From CAZSRX01 sp964609675 [NCBI: uncultured Bacteroidota bacterium] (GTDB lineage: Bacteria > CLD3 > SB21): DNA of 64,000 bases. Positions 53,974 to 63,961 of this stretch are shown here, one piece after another. A model generated the notes under the pieces. That model was not told where the DNA came from and ran no database searches. It saw only the letters and a program-made list of their open reading frames with translations. The stretch lies in assembly GCA_964609675.1 (NCBI GenBank), contig CAZSRX010000015.1, positions 16,400-80,399 on the forward strand, in the 5' to 3' direction. The translations under genes and the position numbers were made by a program. The stretch's first letter is position 1. The number at the start of each line of letters is the position of its first letter.

Positions 53974-54296
53974 TGAAACCATTTCATGAATTATTCCAAA
54001 CCCGCTGGGTCTCGGTTTTCCGGATTATTCTGCATTTCGGTAAATTTATGCGGCTGTATTTCAGGCTCCTGAAAGACCGGCGCACGCCTTTTTATTTGAA
54101 ACTTTTATTTGTCATTTCAATTCTCTATATTATTTCCCCGCTGGATATCATTCCCGAGGCGGTGTTCTCGGTGTTTGGTATCGTGGACGATGCGGGATTG
54201 TTTTTGCTGATGCTGAAATTATTCCTTCGGCTGTGCCCTCCGCACGTGGTGCAGGAACATGCCGCGGAAATCTTTCGGCAAAGCCATAAGGATTAA
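53973..54296 (+). CDS. YkvA-like DUF1232 membrane protein
   Basis: 107 residues from ATG 53973; GCAGGAGG (53958-53965) supports this start, and longer frames overlap mpg. The DUF1232 core is LLFVISILYIISPLDIIPEA and GIVDDAGLFLLMLKL, giving one or two membrane segments, with a basic N-terminal helix. The family's function is not established. It is embedded between mpg and valS in the same operon. Confidence 0.85.
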   Translation: MKPFHELFQTRWVSVFRIILHFGKFMRLYFRLLKDRRTPFYLKLLFVISILYIISPLDIIPEAVFSVFGIVDDAGLFLLMLKLFLRLCPPHVVQEHAAEIFRQSHKD

Positions 54297-54319
54297 CCAA
54301 AGTTCGGAGTCTGAATTAC

Positions 54320-56992
54320 ATGACACAGGAAAATACGATGATAACGGAAGTCCCAAAAGTATACGACCCAAAAGCCGTTGAGGAAAAGTGGTATGCGTAC
54401 TGGCTGAAGCACGGCCTTTTCCGCGCACAGGTTCATAAAGATAAAGAACCGTTTTCCATGGTCATTCCCCCGCCCAATGTAACCGGTGCGCTGCATATCG
54501 GGCATGCTTACAACAACGCGGTACAGGATATTTACGTGCGTTTCAAACGGCAGCAGGGTTACGAGACGCTGTGGTCGCCGGGTACCGATCACGCCGGCAT
54601 CGCCACGCAGGCGGTTGTAGAAAAACAGCTTCTCAGCGAAGGAAAGAACCGCAAAGAAATGGGGCGCGACGCCTTCGTTCAGGAAGTGTGGAAACATAAG
54701 GATAAATACCGCGCCCGCATTATCAGTCAGTTACAGAAAATGGGCTGTTCCTGTGACTGGAACCGCGAATGGTTTACCATGGACCCCCATCTGTCCCGCG
54801 CGGTTACGGAAGTGTTTGTGCACCTGTACGAAAAAGGCTGGATTTTCAAGGGTAACTATATTGTAAACTGGTGCCCGTTCTCACAATCCGCCATTTCGGA
54901 CGAGGAAGTGGATTACAAGGAAGTCAACGGCAAGTTATGGTATTTCCGCTATCCCATCAAAGACTCAAACGAATCCGTTGTGGTGGCGACCACGCGTCCG
55001 GAGACGATGCTCGGCGATACAGGCGTCGCGGTAAATCCGGAGGATGAGCGCTACCGCCACCTGATAGGTAAAACCGTGATACTGCCGATTGTCGGCCGCG
55101 AAATGCCGCTCTTCGCGGATACCTATGTGGACAAGGAATTCGGCACCGGCGCGGTGAAGGTAACGCCTTCGCATGATCCGAACGATTTTCAGATGGGCAA
55201 GAGGCACAACCTCGAATTTGTCAATATCATGAATCCGGATGCGAAACTGAACGACAACGTCCCGGAACGGTACCGCGGACTGGACCGTTTTGTCGCGCGC
55301 AAAAAAGTTCTGGAGGAAATGGAATCACTCGGTCTTCTAGTAAAAACCGAGGATCACGTCAACCGCGTCGGTTATTCCCAGCGTGGTCATGTACCTATCG
55401 AACCGATGGTTTCGGAACAATGGTTTCTGAAAATGGACGAACTGGCTAAACCCGCTCTGGAAGCGGTTCAGAAAGGTGACATTAAATTTCATCCCGAAAA
55501 ATGGTATAAAACCTACGAACACTGGATGAAAAACATCCGCGACTGGTGTATTTCCAGACAGTTATGGTGGGGCCACCGCATCCCGGCCTATTACGATGAG
55601 CATGGCAACGTGTATGTCGCGCGGACGCGCACCGATGCGGAGCGGTTGGCGGGAACAACGAATTTACGGCAGGATGAAGACGTGCTGGATACATGGTTTT
55701 CATCCTGGCTGGTGCCGTTTTCAACCATGGGCTGGCCGGATAAAACTGAGGATATGCAATATTTTTTCCCGACACACTTGCTTGTAACAGGTCCGGATAT
55801 CATCTTTTTTTGGGTCGCGCGCATGATCATGGCCAGTCTGGAATTTACCGGTCAGGTGCCGTTTCATCGCGTATATTTTAACGGGATTGTCCGCGACGAA
55901 AAGGGCCGCAAAATGAGCAAGTCCCTCGGCAACGGCATCGATCCCATCGAGGTAATTGATAAATATTCCGCCGACGCCCTGCGTTTTACCCTGGTTGACT
56001 TAAGCGCCGAGGGACAGGATATCAATCTCAGCGAAAAGCAGTTTGAGATTGGACGCAATTTCTCCAATAAAGTATGGAACGCCTACCGCCTGCTGTGGAT
56101 GCACCAGAACAACATTCCGGACGCGCGGCCCGAACTTCCGGAACCGAAACTCATCATCGACCGCGTGGACCGCTGGATACTCAGCCGCTACTTTAAAGCG
56201 GTGGACGGCATTACCGGCGGCCTCGAAGCGTTCAAACTCCACGACGCCATGCAATCGGTTTATCATTTCTTCTGGACCGATTACTGCGACTGGTACCTCG
56301 AATTCATCAAAGACCGTCTCAATAACGCCGATAACACGGTTAAGCGGCAGACGCTGTCCATCGCGCTGTACATCATGGAAGGTATCCTGAAACTGCTGCA
56401 TCCTATCACGCCGTTTATCACGGAAGAAATCTGGCAGCGCCTGGAACCGCGCAGGGATGGCGAGAGCATCATGAAATCCGGCTGGCCCGCCGGCAACGAT
56501 TCCCTGATTAACGACCAGATCGAGATGGATGTCGAATTAGTGAAAGGCATCATCGCGGCGGTGCGCAACGTGCGCAACGAGATGAACGTGCCGCCGGCCA
56601 AGAAAACCGACCTCATTTTCGTGACCGACAACGACCGCATTTCCGCTTTGCTTGTCGGTATGCAGGCGCATTTTAAAAACCTGGCCCGTACCGAAAACGT
56701 GACCATTTCCACCGAAAAAATCAAACCGAAATTATCCGCCAGCGCGGTGGTCTCCGGCATCGAAATATATATCCCTCTGGAAGGCATCATTGATATCGAG
56801 CTGGAACGTCAGCGCCTGCAAAAAGAAATCGATCGGCTGGAAAACCAGATTAAATCCATTGACCTGAAACTGATGAACAGCGATTTTATCGCCAAAGCGC
56901 CGCCGCAGGTATTGGAAAAAGAAAAAGCCAAACGGGAAAATTTCAAAGCTACTATTGATAAACTGCAGGCGAATCTGGGACGGTTGAATTAA
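54320..56992 (+). CDS. valS: Valyl-tRNA synthetase
   Basis: 890 residues; charges tRNA-Val. Class I motifs HIGH (PPPNVTGALHIGHAYNNAVQ, about 50-70) and KMSKS (GRKMSKSLGNGIDPIE, about 530). The editing domain includes ATTRPETMLGDTGVAVNPED, and WCISRQLWWGHRIP is typical. The C-terminal arm is a coiled coil (ELERQRLQKEIDRLENQIKS). Full length. CGGAG lies about 10 bp before the ATG. It ends the rightward operon; the 155 bp beyond shows no clear terminator. Confidence 0.96.
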   Translation: MTQENTMITEVPKVYDPKAVEEKWYAYWLKHGLFRAQVHKDKEPFSMVIPPPNVTGALHIGHAYNNAVQDIYVRFKRQQGYETLWSPGTDHAGIATQAVVEKQLLSEGKNRKEMGRDAFVQEVWKHKDKYRARIISQLQKMGCSCDWNREWFTMDPHLSRAVTEVFVHLYEKGWIFKGNYIVNWCPFSQSAISDEEVDYKEVNGKLWYFRYPIKDSNESVVVATTRPETMLGDTGVAVNPEDERYRHLIGKTVILPIVGREMPLFADTYVDKEFGTGAVKVTPSHDPNDFQMGKRHNLEFVNIMNPDAKLNDNVPERYRGLDRFVARKKVLEEMESLGLLVKTEDHVNRVGYSQRGHVPIEPMVSEQWFLKMDELAKPALEAVQKGDIKFHPEKWYKTYEHWMKNIRDWCISRQLWWGHRIPAYYDEHGNVYVARTRTDAERLAGTTNLRQDEDVLDTWFSSWLVPFSTMGWPDKTEDMQYFFPTHLLVTGPDIIFFWVARMIMASLEFTGQVPFHRVYFNGIVRDEKGRKMSKSLGNGIDPIEVIDKYSADALRFTLVDLSAEGQDINLSEKQFEIGRNFSNKVWNAYRLLWMHQNNIPDARPELPEPKLIIDRVDRWILSRYFKAVDGITGGLEAFKLHDAMQSVYHFFWTDYCDWYLEFIKDRLNNADNTVKRQTLSIALYIMEGILKLLHPITPFITEEIWQRLEPRRDGESIMKSGWPAGNDSLINDQIEMDVELVKGIIAAVRNVRNEMNVPPAKKTDLIFVTDNDRISALLVGMQAHFKNLARTENVTISTEKIKPKLSASAVVSGIEIYIPLEGIIDIELERQRLQKEIDRLENQIKSIDLKLMNSDFIAKAPPQVLEKEKAKRENFKATIDKLQANLGRLN

Positions 56993-57147
56993 AACGCTCG
57001 GTTGATAAATTCAAAATCGGGTTAGAATCTATACCCGGCAATGAGACAATCCATCCGTTTCTTGCGATAAGGACAATTAAAATTTAACCGGCAAGCGTCT
57101 GAAATGAATCGTTCAACATTTCATACGATCCGTTCTTTTTCCAATCG

Positions 57148-59949
57148 TTAATACCCCTTCCCTATCCACTGTGTGCCGCAGAGTGTGTTGTATTCACAGC
57201 GAGGACAATGATGTTTGAGCTTTTCCTCCTCCGGCGGCATGAACGGGATGGCGGTATCGGTGATCTGACCCAATAATTCTTTCAGTTTTGCTTTATATTC
57301 CTCAAACTGCTGTCCGGCGTCAGCTCCGGGTCGTATCAGGGAAACTTCGCAGCCCGCATTCATTTCTTTGTCTCCAAGGAAAATATACGCCGGTACAATT
57401 TCTTCCGGTGATTGGTTATACGATAAAGAGCATATAATCCAGTAAACGGCAAGCTGGATCAGTTCCCTTAATTTTTCAGGATCGCAAGGATCAAAATTAT
57501 TTAGCGCGCTACGGGTATCCTGTCCAGGGGAAGTCTTATAATCAATGATATATAACTTGCCGCCCCGTTTCTCTACGCGGTCCAGGCGGCCTTTCAGTTT
57601 GTAGGATTCAAAGTCGGCTTCTTTTTCTGCCTCAAGGTCGATAATTTCAGCCGGGATATTTCTCTGATAATTCTCAATAAATTCTTTCACGCGGCGCCGT
57701 GCTTGATTTTGAATAAGCAGCATCTGCCCCGATTCCTGATAGCCGAAATTTTTTAAGAATTCTTCCGCGATAATCGCATCCAGTCCATCGGTTTTCAGGA
57801 TATCGGGCGTAAGAGGTTTAGATTTTTTATCGGCGAAATATTTTCGCAAAACGTCATGTACAAAGTCACCGATATCAATCGCGTCTATCGTATCATCCGG
57901 TGTTTCTTTCTCGCTGAGATTCAGAACGTATTTATAATAAAACTGCAGACCGCAGGCAAGGTACGTTTTTAACATACTGGCGGAGTAGGTAAACTGTTTT
58001 AACATATGTGTTAGTTCATCGTTCTTTGTTATCGGCTCGGGTTTGGACCGCGACAGCCGGAACGTACCGACGCCTTTGCGGATCAGTTCGCGCTCAATAT
58101 CGATTTTGCCGCATTCCTTCTGCTTTTCCCAGAGGTACTCCTCTATGAACCGGCTGCGGACGGTGTCGTTGTTATTGACATAAAACAAGTACAGTTCGCG
58201 CGTGTTTTGTTTCAGCAAATTAAAATAATAGCTTGCGGTTTTCTGCGCGTGGTCGGGCGCGTTCAGTTCCAGCGCCGAACGGATTGCAGGCGGGAGAAAC
58301 GGGTCAGCGCCGGGAGCCGGTGGAAGGATATCTTCGTTGACGTCGAGAACAAAAGCGCGATCGAATGTGAGATTGCGCGTCTCCAAAAGGCCCAGTACCT
58401 GTAATCCTTTAACCGGCGTGCCCGGAAAGGATTTTTGCGCGGCGCGAAGGTAATAGTACAGCAACCGCCGGTACGACTCCGGACTGGCAAATGACTTGTC
58501 GCCGGTGTAATCGCCTTTCATAGATTCAATGGCTTTGACTAACGCTTCCACAAACTGATTGAAAAAAGGATGACGGTTGGCGGTGGTTTCGTCATTGAGG
58601 TAGGTAATGACGTTGAGGCATTTGTCGACGAAATCGGCGATGTTGCGAATTTGAAGAAATGGTTTCAGCGTCCGGTCATGGATGGTTTTCAGAAGGTTTT
58701 TCAAAACCTCAGCGGTCATGCCGGACTCCATGTTCCTGATGCGCGCCATGATCTTTTCAAACAACTCATCGTTCTTTTCGATATCTTCGAGCATAAAATA
58801 ACGGCGCGATTTTTCTTTAAAGAATTTCTCTTCGATGGTGTGACACATCACGCGTGTGATGTCGGTGCGTCCGTCGCCGGTTTTGGTGTTTTTCGCATAG
58901 GGATGCAGAAGCAGTGACAGGTAATCGGCGGCGAAGAAGCGTTCGCCCTGCCTGCGGCTGACCGCCTCGAGTATGAGGTTGAGGAACGCGGCAGCCGGCG
59001 TGCGGATCAGCGGATAGCCGAGCGAGATATTGTATTCGTCGTCTTTAAAATCGGAAAGCCCGTTGCGGAGCACCGGAAACAGATTTTCCTGTGAAGGAAG
59101 AACGATGACATGCCGTTCATTCGTGAGATTCATTTTCCCGATTTTTTGAAGGATGTTATTCAGCATGAAAATTTCTTCATGCGCATCGGCGCCTTGATAA
59201 AGACAGATTTCAGGACTCCGCGGGGGAAATGGCTTTTCTTCCGGCTTTACGCCAAGTTTATCAATGATATCTTTGATGCCGGTTCCGTCTTGCAAAAATA
59301 ATAAAAAATCAGGCCGTTTAAGGAAATGCCTGATGATGGCCGCTTCCGCCGAGGTGAGCGTGAAAAAACCCGCGAATATTATCCGAGTAAAATGCAGTTC
59401 GATTTCTGCGATATGTTCCGCGACATCCCGGAAAACGGACGCGCGCGTGCAACGGTTATTTTTTTCGAGAAATTCGTAAAAAGGCCGGTACAGGCATTTC
59501 AGGATTTTTGGTTCATCCGTATATGAATCAAAGTTCACGTCCCATGAAATATTTTCTATACACATTTCCTCCAGCGCTTCGAGCAGACGGAATCCCACGG
59601 GCAGGAAACGGTCAAAATCGCCGGAAAGATCCGACGGGAGTTTAACCGGACAATCGCTGACATAGAGATCATGCAGCACCGACACGGCATCGCATGCTTC
59701 AATCGGCCGGTTTTTTCGTTTCAGATCTTCCCGGTACAGGCCATCGACAAAGGTTTCCATCGAATAGCATGCCGGCGGTATAATGGGCGCGCCCTTTTTT
59801 ACGGCCAAGGATTTTTTCAGAAAATGCGGCGGACGTTTGCCCGGAAAAATAATCAGGGTATCCGAAAAATCATTTTTTTCTATGTCCAGGGTTCCGATAA
59901 TCTCTTCTATGAGATCATGCGGACCTTTTAGTAAAAGCGTGCGGCTCAT
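57148..59949 (-). CDS. AddB-like PD-(D/E)XK nuclease subunit
   Basis: 933 residues. The N-terminal and middle parts resemble an inactivated UvrD-like helicase (MSRTLLLKGPHDLIEEIIG, LIRTPAAAFLNLILEAVSRR, GLLETRNLTFDRAFVLDVNE). The C-terminal nuclease has YSASMLKTYLACGLQFYYKY, GDFVHDVLRKYF, GRLDRVEKRGGKLYIIDYKT and a closing CPRCEYNTLCG. One Cys before and three after the nuclease core match the Fe-S cluster of AddB. With the upstream AddA-like gene (ATGA overlap) it forms a heterodimeric helicase-nuclease for double-strand break processing. Confidence 0.88.
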   Translation of the reverse strand: MSRTLLLKGPHDLIEEIIGTLDIEKNDFSDTLIIFPGKRPPHFLKKSLAVKKGAPIIPPACYSMETFVDGLYREDLKRKNRPIEACDAVSVLHDLYVSDCPVKLPSDLSGDFDRFLPVGFRLLEALEEMCIENISWDVNFDSYTDEPKILKCLYRPFYEFLEKNNRCTRASVFRDVAEHIAEIELHFTRIIFAGFFTLTSAEAAIIRHFLKRPDFLLFLQDGTGIKDIIDKLGVKPEEKPFPPRSPEICLYQGADAHEEIFMLNNILQKIGKMNLTNERHVIVLPSQENLFPVLRNGLSDFKDDEYNISLGYPLIRTPAAAFLNLILEAVSRRQGERFFAADYLSLLLHPYAKNTKTGDGRTDITRVMCHTIEEKFFKEKSRRYFMLEDIEKNDELFEKIMARIRNMESGMTAEVLKNLLKTIHDRTLKPFLQIRNIADFVDKCLNVITYLNDETTANRHPFFNQFVEALVKAIESMKGDYTGDKSFASPESYRRLLYYYLRAAQKSFPGTPVKGLQVLGLLETRNLTFDRAFVLDVNEDILPPAPGADPFLPPAIRSALELNAPDHAQKTASYYFNLLKQNTRELYLFYVNNNDTVRSRFIEEYLWEKQKECGKIDIERELIRKGVGTFRLSRSKPEPITKNDELTHMLKQFTYSASMLKTYLACGLQFYYKYVLNLSEKETPDDTIDAIDIGDFVHDVLRKYFADKKSKPLTPDILKTDGLDAIIAEEFLKNFGYQESGQMLLIQNQARRRVKEFIENYQRNIPAEIIDLEAEKEADFESYKLKGRLDRVEKRGGKLYIIDYKTSPGQDTRSALNNFDPCDPEKLRELIQLAVYWIICSLSYNQSPEEIVPAYIFLGDKEMNAGCEVSLIRPGADAGQQFEEYKAKLKELLGQITDTAIPFMPPEEEKLKHHCPRCEYNTLCGTQWIGKGY

Positions 59950-62900
59950 AGCACCTCCCTGATGCGGTTTTGGTCAATGTACGCGATAAAGCCTCTGACG
60001 GCGCGTCCCGGATAAAAGGCGCTGATAAGCGTACGGTAAAGGCGGATCTGCTCGTCGTATTTTTTATCATCGTCGCCGGAGGCGTTGCCGGTTTTATAAT
60101 CAATAATCGTCACTTCCTGCGGATCGATGACGAGCCGGTCGATGCGTCGCGTGCCTTCGGCGTCGGTGAAATCCTGTTCATTTTTAACAATGCGTCCCGG
60201 TGCGGGTATAAAATATTTTTTAAGTTCCGGCCGGTCAATCATGGCCGTAATCATAGCAATATCCTCTTCTGCTGGCGTATAGGCGTAAGGCAGGGGATGT
60301 TCTTTTATGATTGCGCGCAACCCGACGGAAATATCTGAAGAAACATATTCCATTTTCGAGAGAATGAAATGGATAGTATCGCCCCGGTAACGCTCATCAT
60401 TGCGGGCTTTATGACGAACAAAGTTTTCAGATATCTGCGTTTTATCAGGGTAAACAAAATGTAAAGGTTCCCTTTTACCGGTTTTGTCCGGCGGGATAGG
60501 CTCTTTTTGGCCTCTTATTTTCTCGGGTATATCCAGCCAGTCTAATGCGCCGGCTTTTTGATCATCCTTTTCTTTCGTTTTACCAGTTTTTGGTTTTTCG
60601 CTTTTATCTTTCTTGTCAGTGTATACCCCGAATACATACAATTCATGCTTGGGTCGCGTTAAGGTGACGTAGCGAAGATTAAATTGTTCGACGATTTCCG
60701 TCAGGATCCGTTTGTAATGAAGATCGGTTATAAAACGGTATGGATGATTGGTTGTTGTAACAAACTTACTGAAATCGTCGGTACGCTCAAGAATTGGTTT
60801 GGTGATGTGGATGACTTCCGTATGATCGTTTTGTTCAGTAAAATATAAGCCGCCCTTGCCTTTCTTGTCATTATCGTAAAAAACGGCAATCACGTATCCA
60901 AAATCAAGCCCTTTAACCTTGTGCGTAGTCATTACGCGGACGGCGTCGAGGTCCGGAGAAACCAGAATGTTCCAGGAATCGTCGTCGTCTTCCCCGGATG
61001 AGGAGAGGAATTCCTTCAGTGTATTCCGGCTGTTCTGTTCGAAGGCCTTGACGGTTTCGAGAAATTTCGTCAGCGTTGCAGTTTCATGCGGAAAATTTTT
61101 ATAGACATGAAATGCTGTGAAGATTTCGCATACGAGATCATACGGGGTCAGATATCCGGTTTTATTAAATACGTTTTCAAAGTAAGTCTTCCAGATATCA
61201 TAATATTTTTTACGGAACTCTGTATATAAAGCATTCCCGCGGTTTTGGAAAATGAAATGCCTACGTTCATCAATCGTTTGACGGCTGATGCGGCCGAAAA
61301 TATCGCCAAGCAGGAAACGGCTGAACGCGAGATTGTCCACCGGCGAATCAAGAAAAGCCAGCAGGGAAAGAATTTCGCCGGTGAGGGATTGTTTCCGGAT
61401 ATCGAGACTGCTGTAGGAAATGCAGTCAATATCCGCCATTTTCAGGCCGTTACTGATTTCCGTTACGTCTTCATTGCGATACGTGATAACAGCGATTTCT
61501 TTTTTCGGCGCGCCGCGTTTGATCAATTCATGAACCGTATCAGTTAATTGTTTCTTGAAATCATCTTCCGGTTGAAGTATCCGGACTTCCACATAACCTC
61601 TTCCCTTGTTTTCAGGCCGGGGTTCTTGCTTATAGTTCCTGAGTCCACCCGCATCCAAAGCCTGCAAAGCCAGCCTGTGATTCTCGTTATCCGGATTATT
61701 AAAAAGCGATGGAATGTGTTCATGGAAAAGATACCGGTTGAATTCCACGATGACTTCGCCGCTGCGGTAATTGGTGTCCAGATTCCGGAGGGAGTATTTA
61801 TCTACTGAATTAAATGTTATCCCGTTTGATTTATTAGCTTCATCAATAAGTCCGCGGAGAATACGCCAGTCCGCGTTGTTGAAGGCGTATATGGACTGCT
61901 TGGTGTCGCCGACGACAAATAAACTGCCGCCGTTCGCGAGCCCGTTTTCGATAAGCGGGAGCAGGTTACCCCAGTGCACGGGCGCCGTGTCCTGAAATTC
62001 GTCAATCATGTAGTGATACAGCGTTTCGCCGAGCCGCTCATAAATGGAATGAAGCGTTTCAGCGGTCTTAACGGTTTCGCTTAAATGTCCCCGGATATAC
62101 TGATGCAGATCGGCAAGAGGCACTTCATCAATATCCCGCTGTATTTTTCTGATGAAATCATTCAACTGCTGATAAACCGTTACATAAGGATAATAATAAT
62201 TCAAAGCGTCTGCGAGCAGGTACTCCATACAAAGACAATTGAATTCATTGAGTTTTTTATTTAACAGCGGCGGATAGCTTTGGTCGAGATTTTTTTTCTG
62301 TGTTTTATTCAGTACTGTATTGTAAATTTGGCTTGAAAAAATAGTATCCATTTCGGTTTGCTTAATTTTTATTAATTTTCTTAGAAATCGCTCATTAATA
62401 TTGTAACCCGCCTGTTCAGTCTCTTGAATGAGTTTAAGAAAATCTTCTGCACAGGCTTGGATTTGTCTTTTTAAATTAAAAATCCTCTCCGTTTGATCGG
62501 TCTGGTACAAATGTTTTTTTTGTTTTTGGATACTCTGGTAAAAGCCGATTACATTTCGGCTGATCTTCTGGAAAGGATCCCATAAAAATTTTGACTGGCC
62601 CTTGGAAGCTGTCTCAGTCGTAATCATTTCCGTCAGCCGGTCGAATTGCTTCTGCAGGCGGATATCTGAAAAAACTTTCCTGGAAAGTTCCTCAAAAGCC
62701 TGTTCCAGCATGCCGCGATGTCGAAAGGTGATTTCACAGTCGGCATACAAGCCGTAATCGTGCGCAGATGTGCGGAATACGCGCGAGAAAAAGCTGTCGA
62801 TTGTCTTCACCTGCAGGTCGCTGTATTGCGAAAGGATATCCATCAGCGCCGCTTCGGCTTTCGCGGGGATCTCTGATTCGGGAATTGAGATGATCGGGAC

Positions 62901-63185
62901 AAAATACTCCATGGTTTCCCGGTCTTTCAGAGCGAGTTTTTTCAGCGTGACGATCAGGCGTTCCTTGAGTTCCTTAGCGGCGAGGTTGGTGAACGTGATG
63001 GCGAGAATCTGCTTCAGATTATTGTTATTAATTTTGTTCGACAGCAGGAACTGTGCCAGACGCATAGCTATGGTATAGGTTTTCCCCGATCCCGCCGACG
63101 CCGATATGATATCCAGGCACGGAAATTTTATCTCACAATCTTTATCCATAACGCTTTGGAAATGATTTTGCTGTTCGGTTGTCAT
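59946..63185 (-). CDS. AddA/RecB-like UvrD-family helicase-nuclease
   Basis: 1079 residues from ATG 63185 (CGGAG 8 bp upstream). SF1 helicase motifs: ASAGSGKTYT (Walker A, 29-38), ITFTNLAAKELKERL, MIDEFQDTAPVHW (Walker B), GDTKQSIYAF (motif III), NYRSGEVIVEFNR, MTTHKVKGLDFGYV (motif V) and LTRPKHELYVFG (motif VI). A C-terminal nuclease (RRIDRLVIDPQEVTIIDYKT) has the PD-(D/E)XK core. The size and partner gene identify an AddAB-type complex as found in many FCB bacteria. It is translated first, and the stop overlaps the AddB-like start. Confidence 0.9.
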   Translation of the reverse strand: MTTEQQNHFQSVMDKDCEIKFPCLDIISASAGSGKTYTIAMRLAQFLLSNKINNNNLKQILAITFTNLAAKELKERLIVTLKKLALKDRETMEYFVPIISIPESEIPAKAEAALMDILSQYSDLQVKTIDSFFSRVFRTSAHDYGLYADCEITFRHRGMLEQAFEELSRKVFSDIRLQKQFDRLTEMITTETASKGQSKFLWDPFQKISRNVIGFYQSIQKQKKHLYQTDQTERIFNLKRQIQACAEDFLKLIQETEQAGYNINERFLRKLIKIKQTEMDTIFSSQIYNTVLNKTQKKNLDQSYPPLLNKKLNEFNCLCMEYLLADALNYYYPYVTVYQQLNDFIRKIQRDIDEVPLADLHQYIRGHLSETVKTAETLHSIYERLGETLYHYMIDEFQDTAPVHWGNLLPLIENGLANGGSLFVVGDTKQSIYAFNNADWRILRGLIDEANKSNGITFNSVDKYSLRNLDTNYRSGEVIVEFNRYLFHEHIPSLFNNPDNENHRLALQALDAGGLRNYKQEPRPENKGRGYVEVRILQPEDDFKKQLTDTVHELIKRGAPKKEIAVITYRNEDVTEISNGLKMADIDCISYSSLDIRKQSLTGEILSLLAFLDSPVDNLAFSRFLLGDIFGRISRQTIDERRHFIFQNRGNALYTEFRKKYYDIWKTYFENVFNKTGYLTPYDLVCEIFTAFHVYKNFPHETATLTKFLETVKAFEQNSRNTLKEFLSSSGEDDDDSWNILVSPDLDAVRVMTTHKVKGLDFGYVIAVFYDNDKKGKGGLYFTEQNDHTEVIHITKPILERTDDFSKFVTTTNHPYRFITDLHYKRILTEIVEQFNLRYVTLTRPKHELYVFGVYTDKKDKSEKPKTGKTKEKDDQKAGALDWLDIPEKIRGQKEPIPPDKTGKREPLHFVYPDKTQISENFVRHKARNDERYRGDTIHFILSKMEYVSSDISVGLRAIIKEHPLPYAYTPAEEDIAMITAMIDRPELKKYFIPAPGRIVKNEQDFTDAEGTRRIDRLVIDPQEVTIIDYKTGNASGDDDKKYDEQIRLYRTLISAFYPGRAVRGFIAYIDQNRIREVL

Positions 63186-63350
63186 AATCCGCTCCGTTGG
63201 TTTGGATGAGGTTCTATCCGCCGATAAATTATCCAATTCCATTCAGCGAATCAACCTGAAATTCAGAATTAATGTAACGAATTGGATAATATGAATTGGC
63301 TCAATTTATGATCAAAAAAGCAGAAGGCATGCAAATCACCGGATTGAAAA

Positions 63351-63498
63351 CGTTCCACGCACTGCCGAAGTTGCCGCCTATCATTTGGCTCGTGCCAGCG
63401 AAGCCCGGACACGGGCCTTTACCTATGAAAACTGCGGCAATTTGGGGCGGCGTTTTGGCCGCCCGGCATGCGTGTGTTGTGGGCTGTAAATTGGAACG
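63351..63498. other. 148-bp elongated imperfect inverted repeat
   Basis: Outer arms CGTTCCA (63351-63357) and TGGAACG (63492-63498). Inside, CACGCA-C-TGCCG (63356-63367) pairs with CGGCATGCGTG (63464-63474) with one bulged C. Further in, TTGCCGC (63371-63377) pairs with GCGGCAA (63434-63440), enclosing GCCCG-GACA-CGGGC at 63403-63416. A side hairpin GGGCGGC-GTTTTG-GCCGCCC lies at 63445-63464. No protein frame explains it. It looks like a folded DNA or RNA element in the otherwise empty stretch 63243-63715. Confidence 0.6.
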
Positions 63499-63675
63499 CT
63501 ACCATAATATAAATGCCTTTCGCGGCGGCGCTTCGGTTTTTTTTCTTTGACCTCCAGCCCATTCTCTTTCTCTTAGGCGGCGCAATTTTCTGGTCTTTCT
63601 GTTTTATTTCTTGGGGGAGTGCCTTCTTCTTGCTTTCCGGATTTTGTCTTGCCGCGCTCGTCTTGCCGCCGAAGC

Positions 63676-63704
63676 CATGGTTCGGCAAGCTCACCACAGG
63701 TGAC
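63676..63704. repeat. Copy of a widespread dispersed repeat
   Basis: CATGGTTCGGCAAGCTCACC followed by ACAGGTGAC resembles the well-known interspersed motif GTTCGACAAGCTCACCACAGG found in many genomes. It directly follows the stop of the fragment gene at 63716. Identification is by recall of the motif. Confidence 0.4.
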
Positions 63705-63715
63705 GGAGTAGGCAC

Positions 63716-63961
63716 CTATTTTGCTGGAACACCCTCAAAAACGGACAGTGACTCATATTCTTTTCGCGTTATTACCGTATCCCAACCGCCTATTCTTTCT
63801 TCTTCATGCTTGTTCACACCGGTGTACGCAAGGCTCGAATCTTCATACCGCTTGAATTTATAGACAGCATCGTTCATAAGCGAGCTGTTGAAAACATTCA
63901 GGCTGACAAGCAGTTCAAAATCTCTAACCGTGAGCCCGGTGACCTTTTTGTTAGCGGGCAC
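63716..63961 (-). CDS. Hypothetical protein, probably the 3' part of an interrupted gene
   Basis: 81 codons from GTG 63961 with no ribosome binding site. The translation is convincingly protein-like (TGLTVRDFELLVSLNVFNSS, MNDAVYKFKRYEDSSLAYTG, IGGWDTVITRKEYESL). The codon just before the GTG is TAA, and the same frame stays open from it to the window edge (KDGAFSKTR). This suggests a longer gene broken by a nonsense codon, or a fragment. I recognise no family. Confidence 0.5.
   Translation of the reverse strand: MPANKKVTGLTVRDFELLVSLNVFNSSLMNDAVYKFKRYEDSSLAYTGVNKHEEERIGGWDTVITRKEYESLSVFEGVPAK

Noticed and set aside
63351-63498. Integron attC site
   Set aside because: Size and bulged stem fit, but the conserved RYYYAAC and GTTRRRY cores are missing from the ends and no integrase is in view; listed only as an unclassified folded element.
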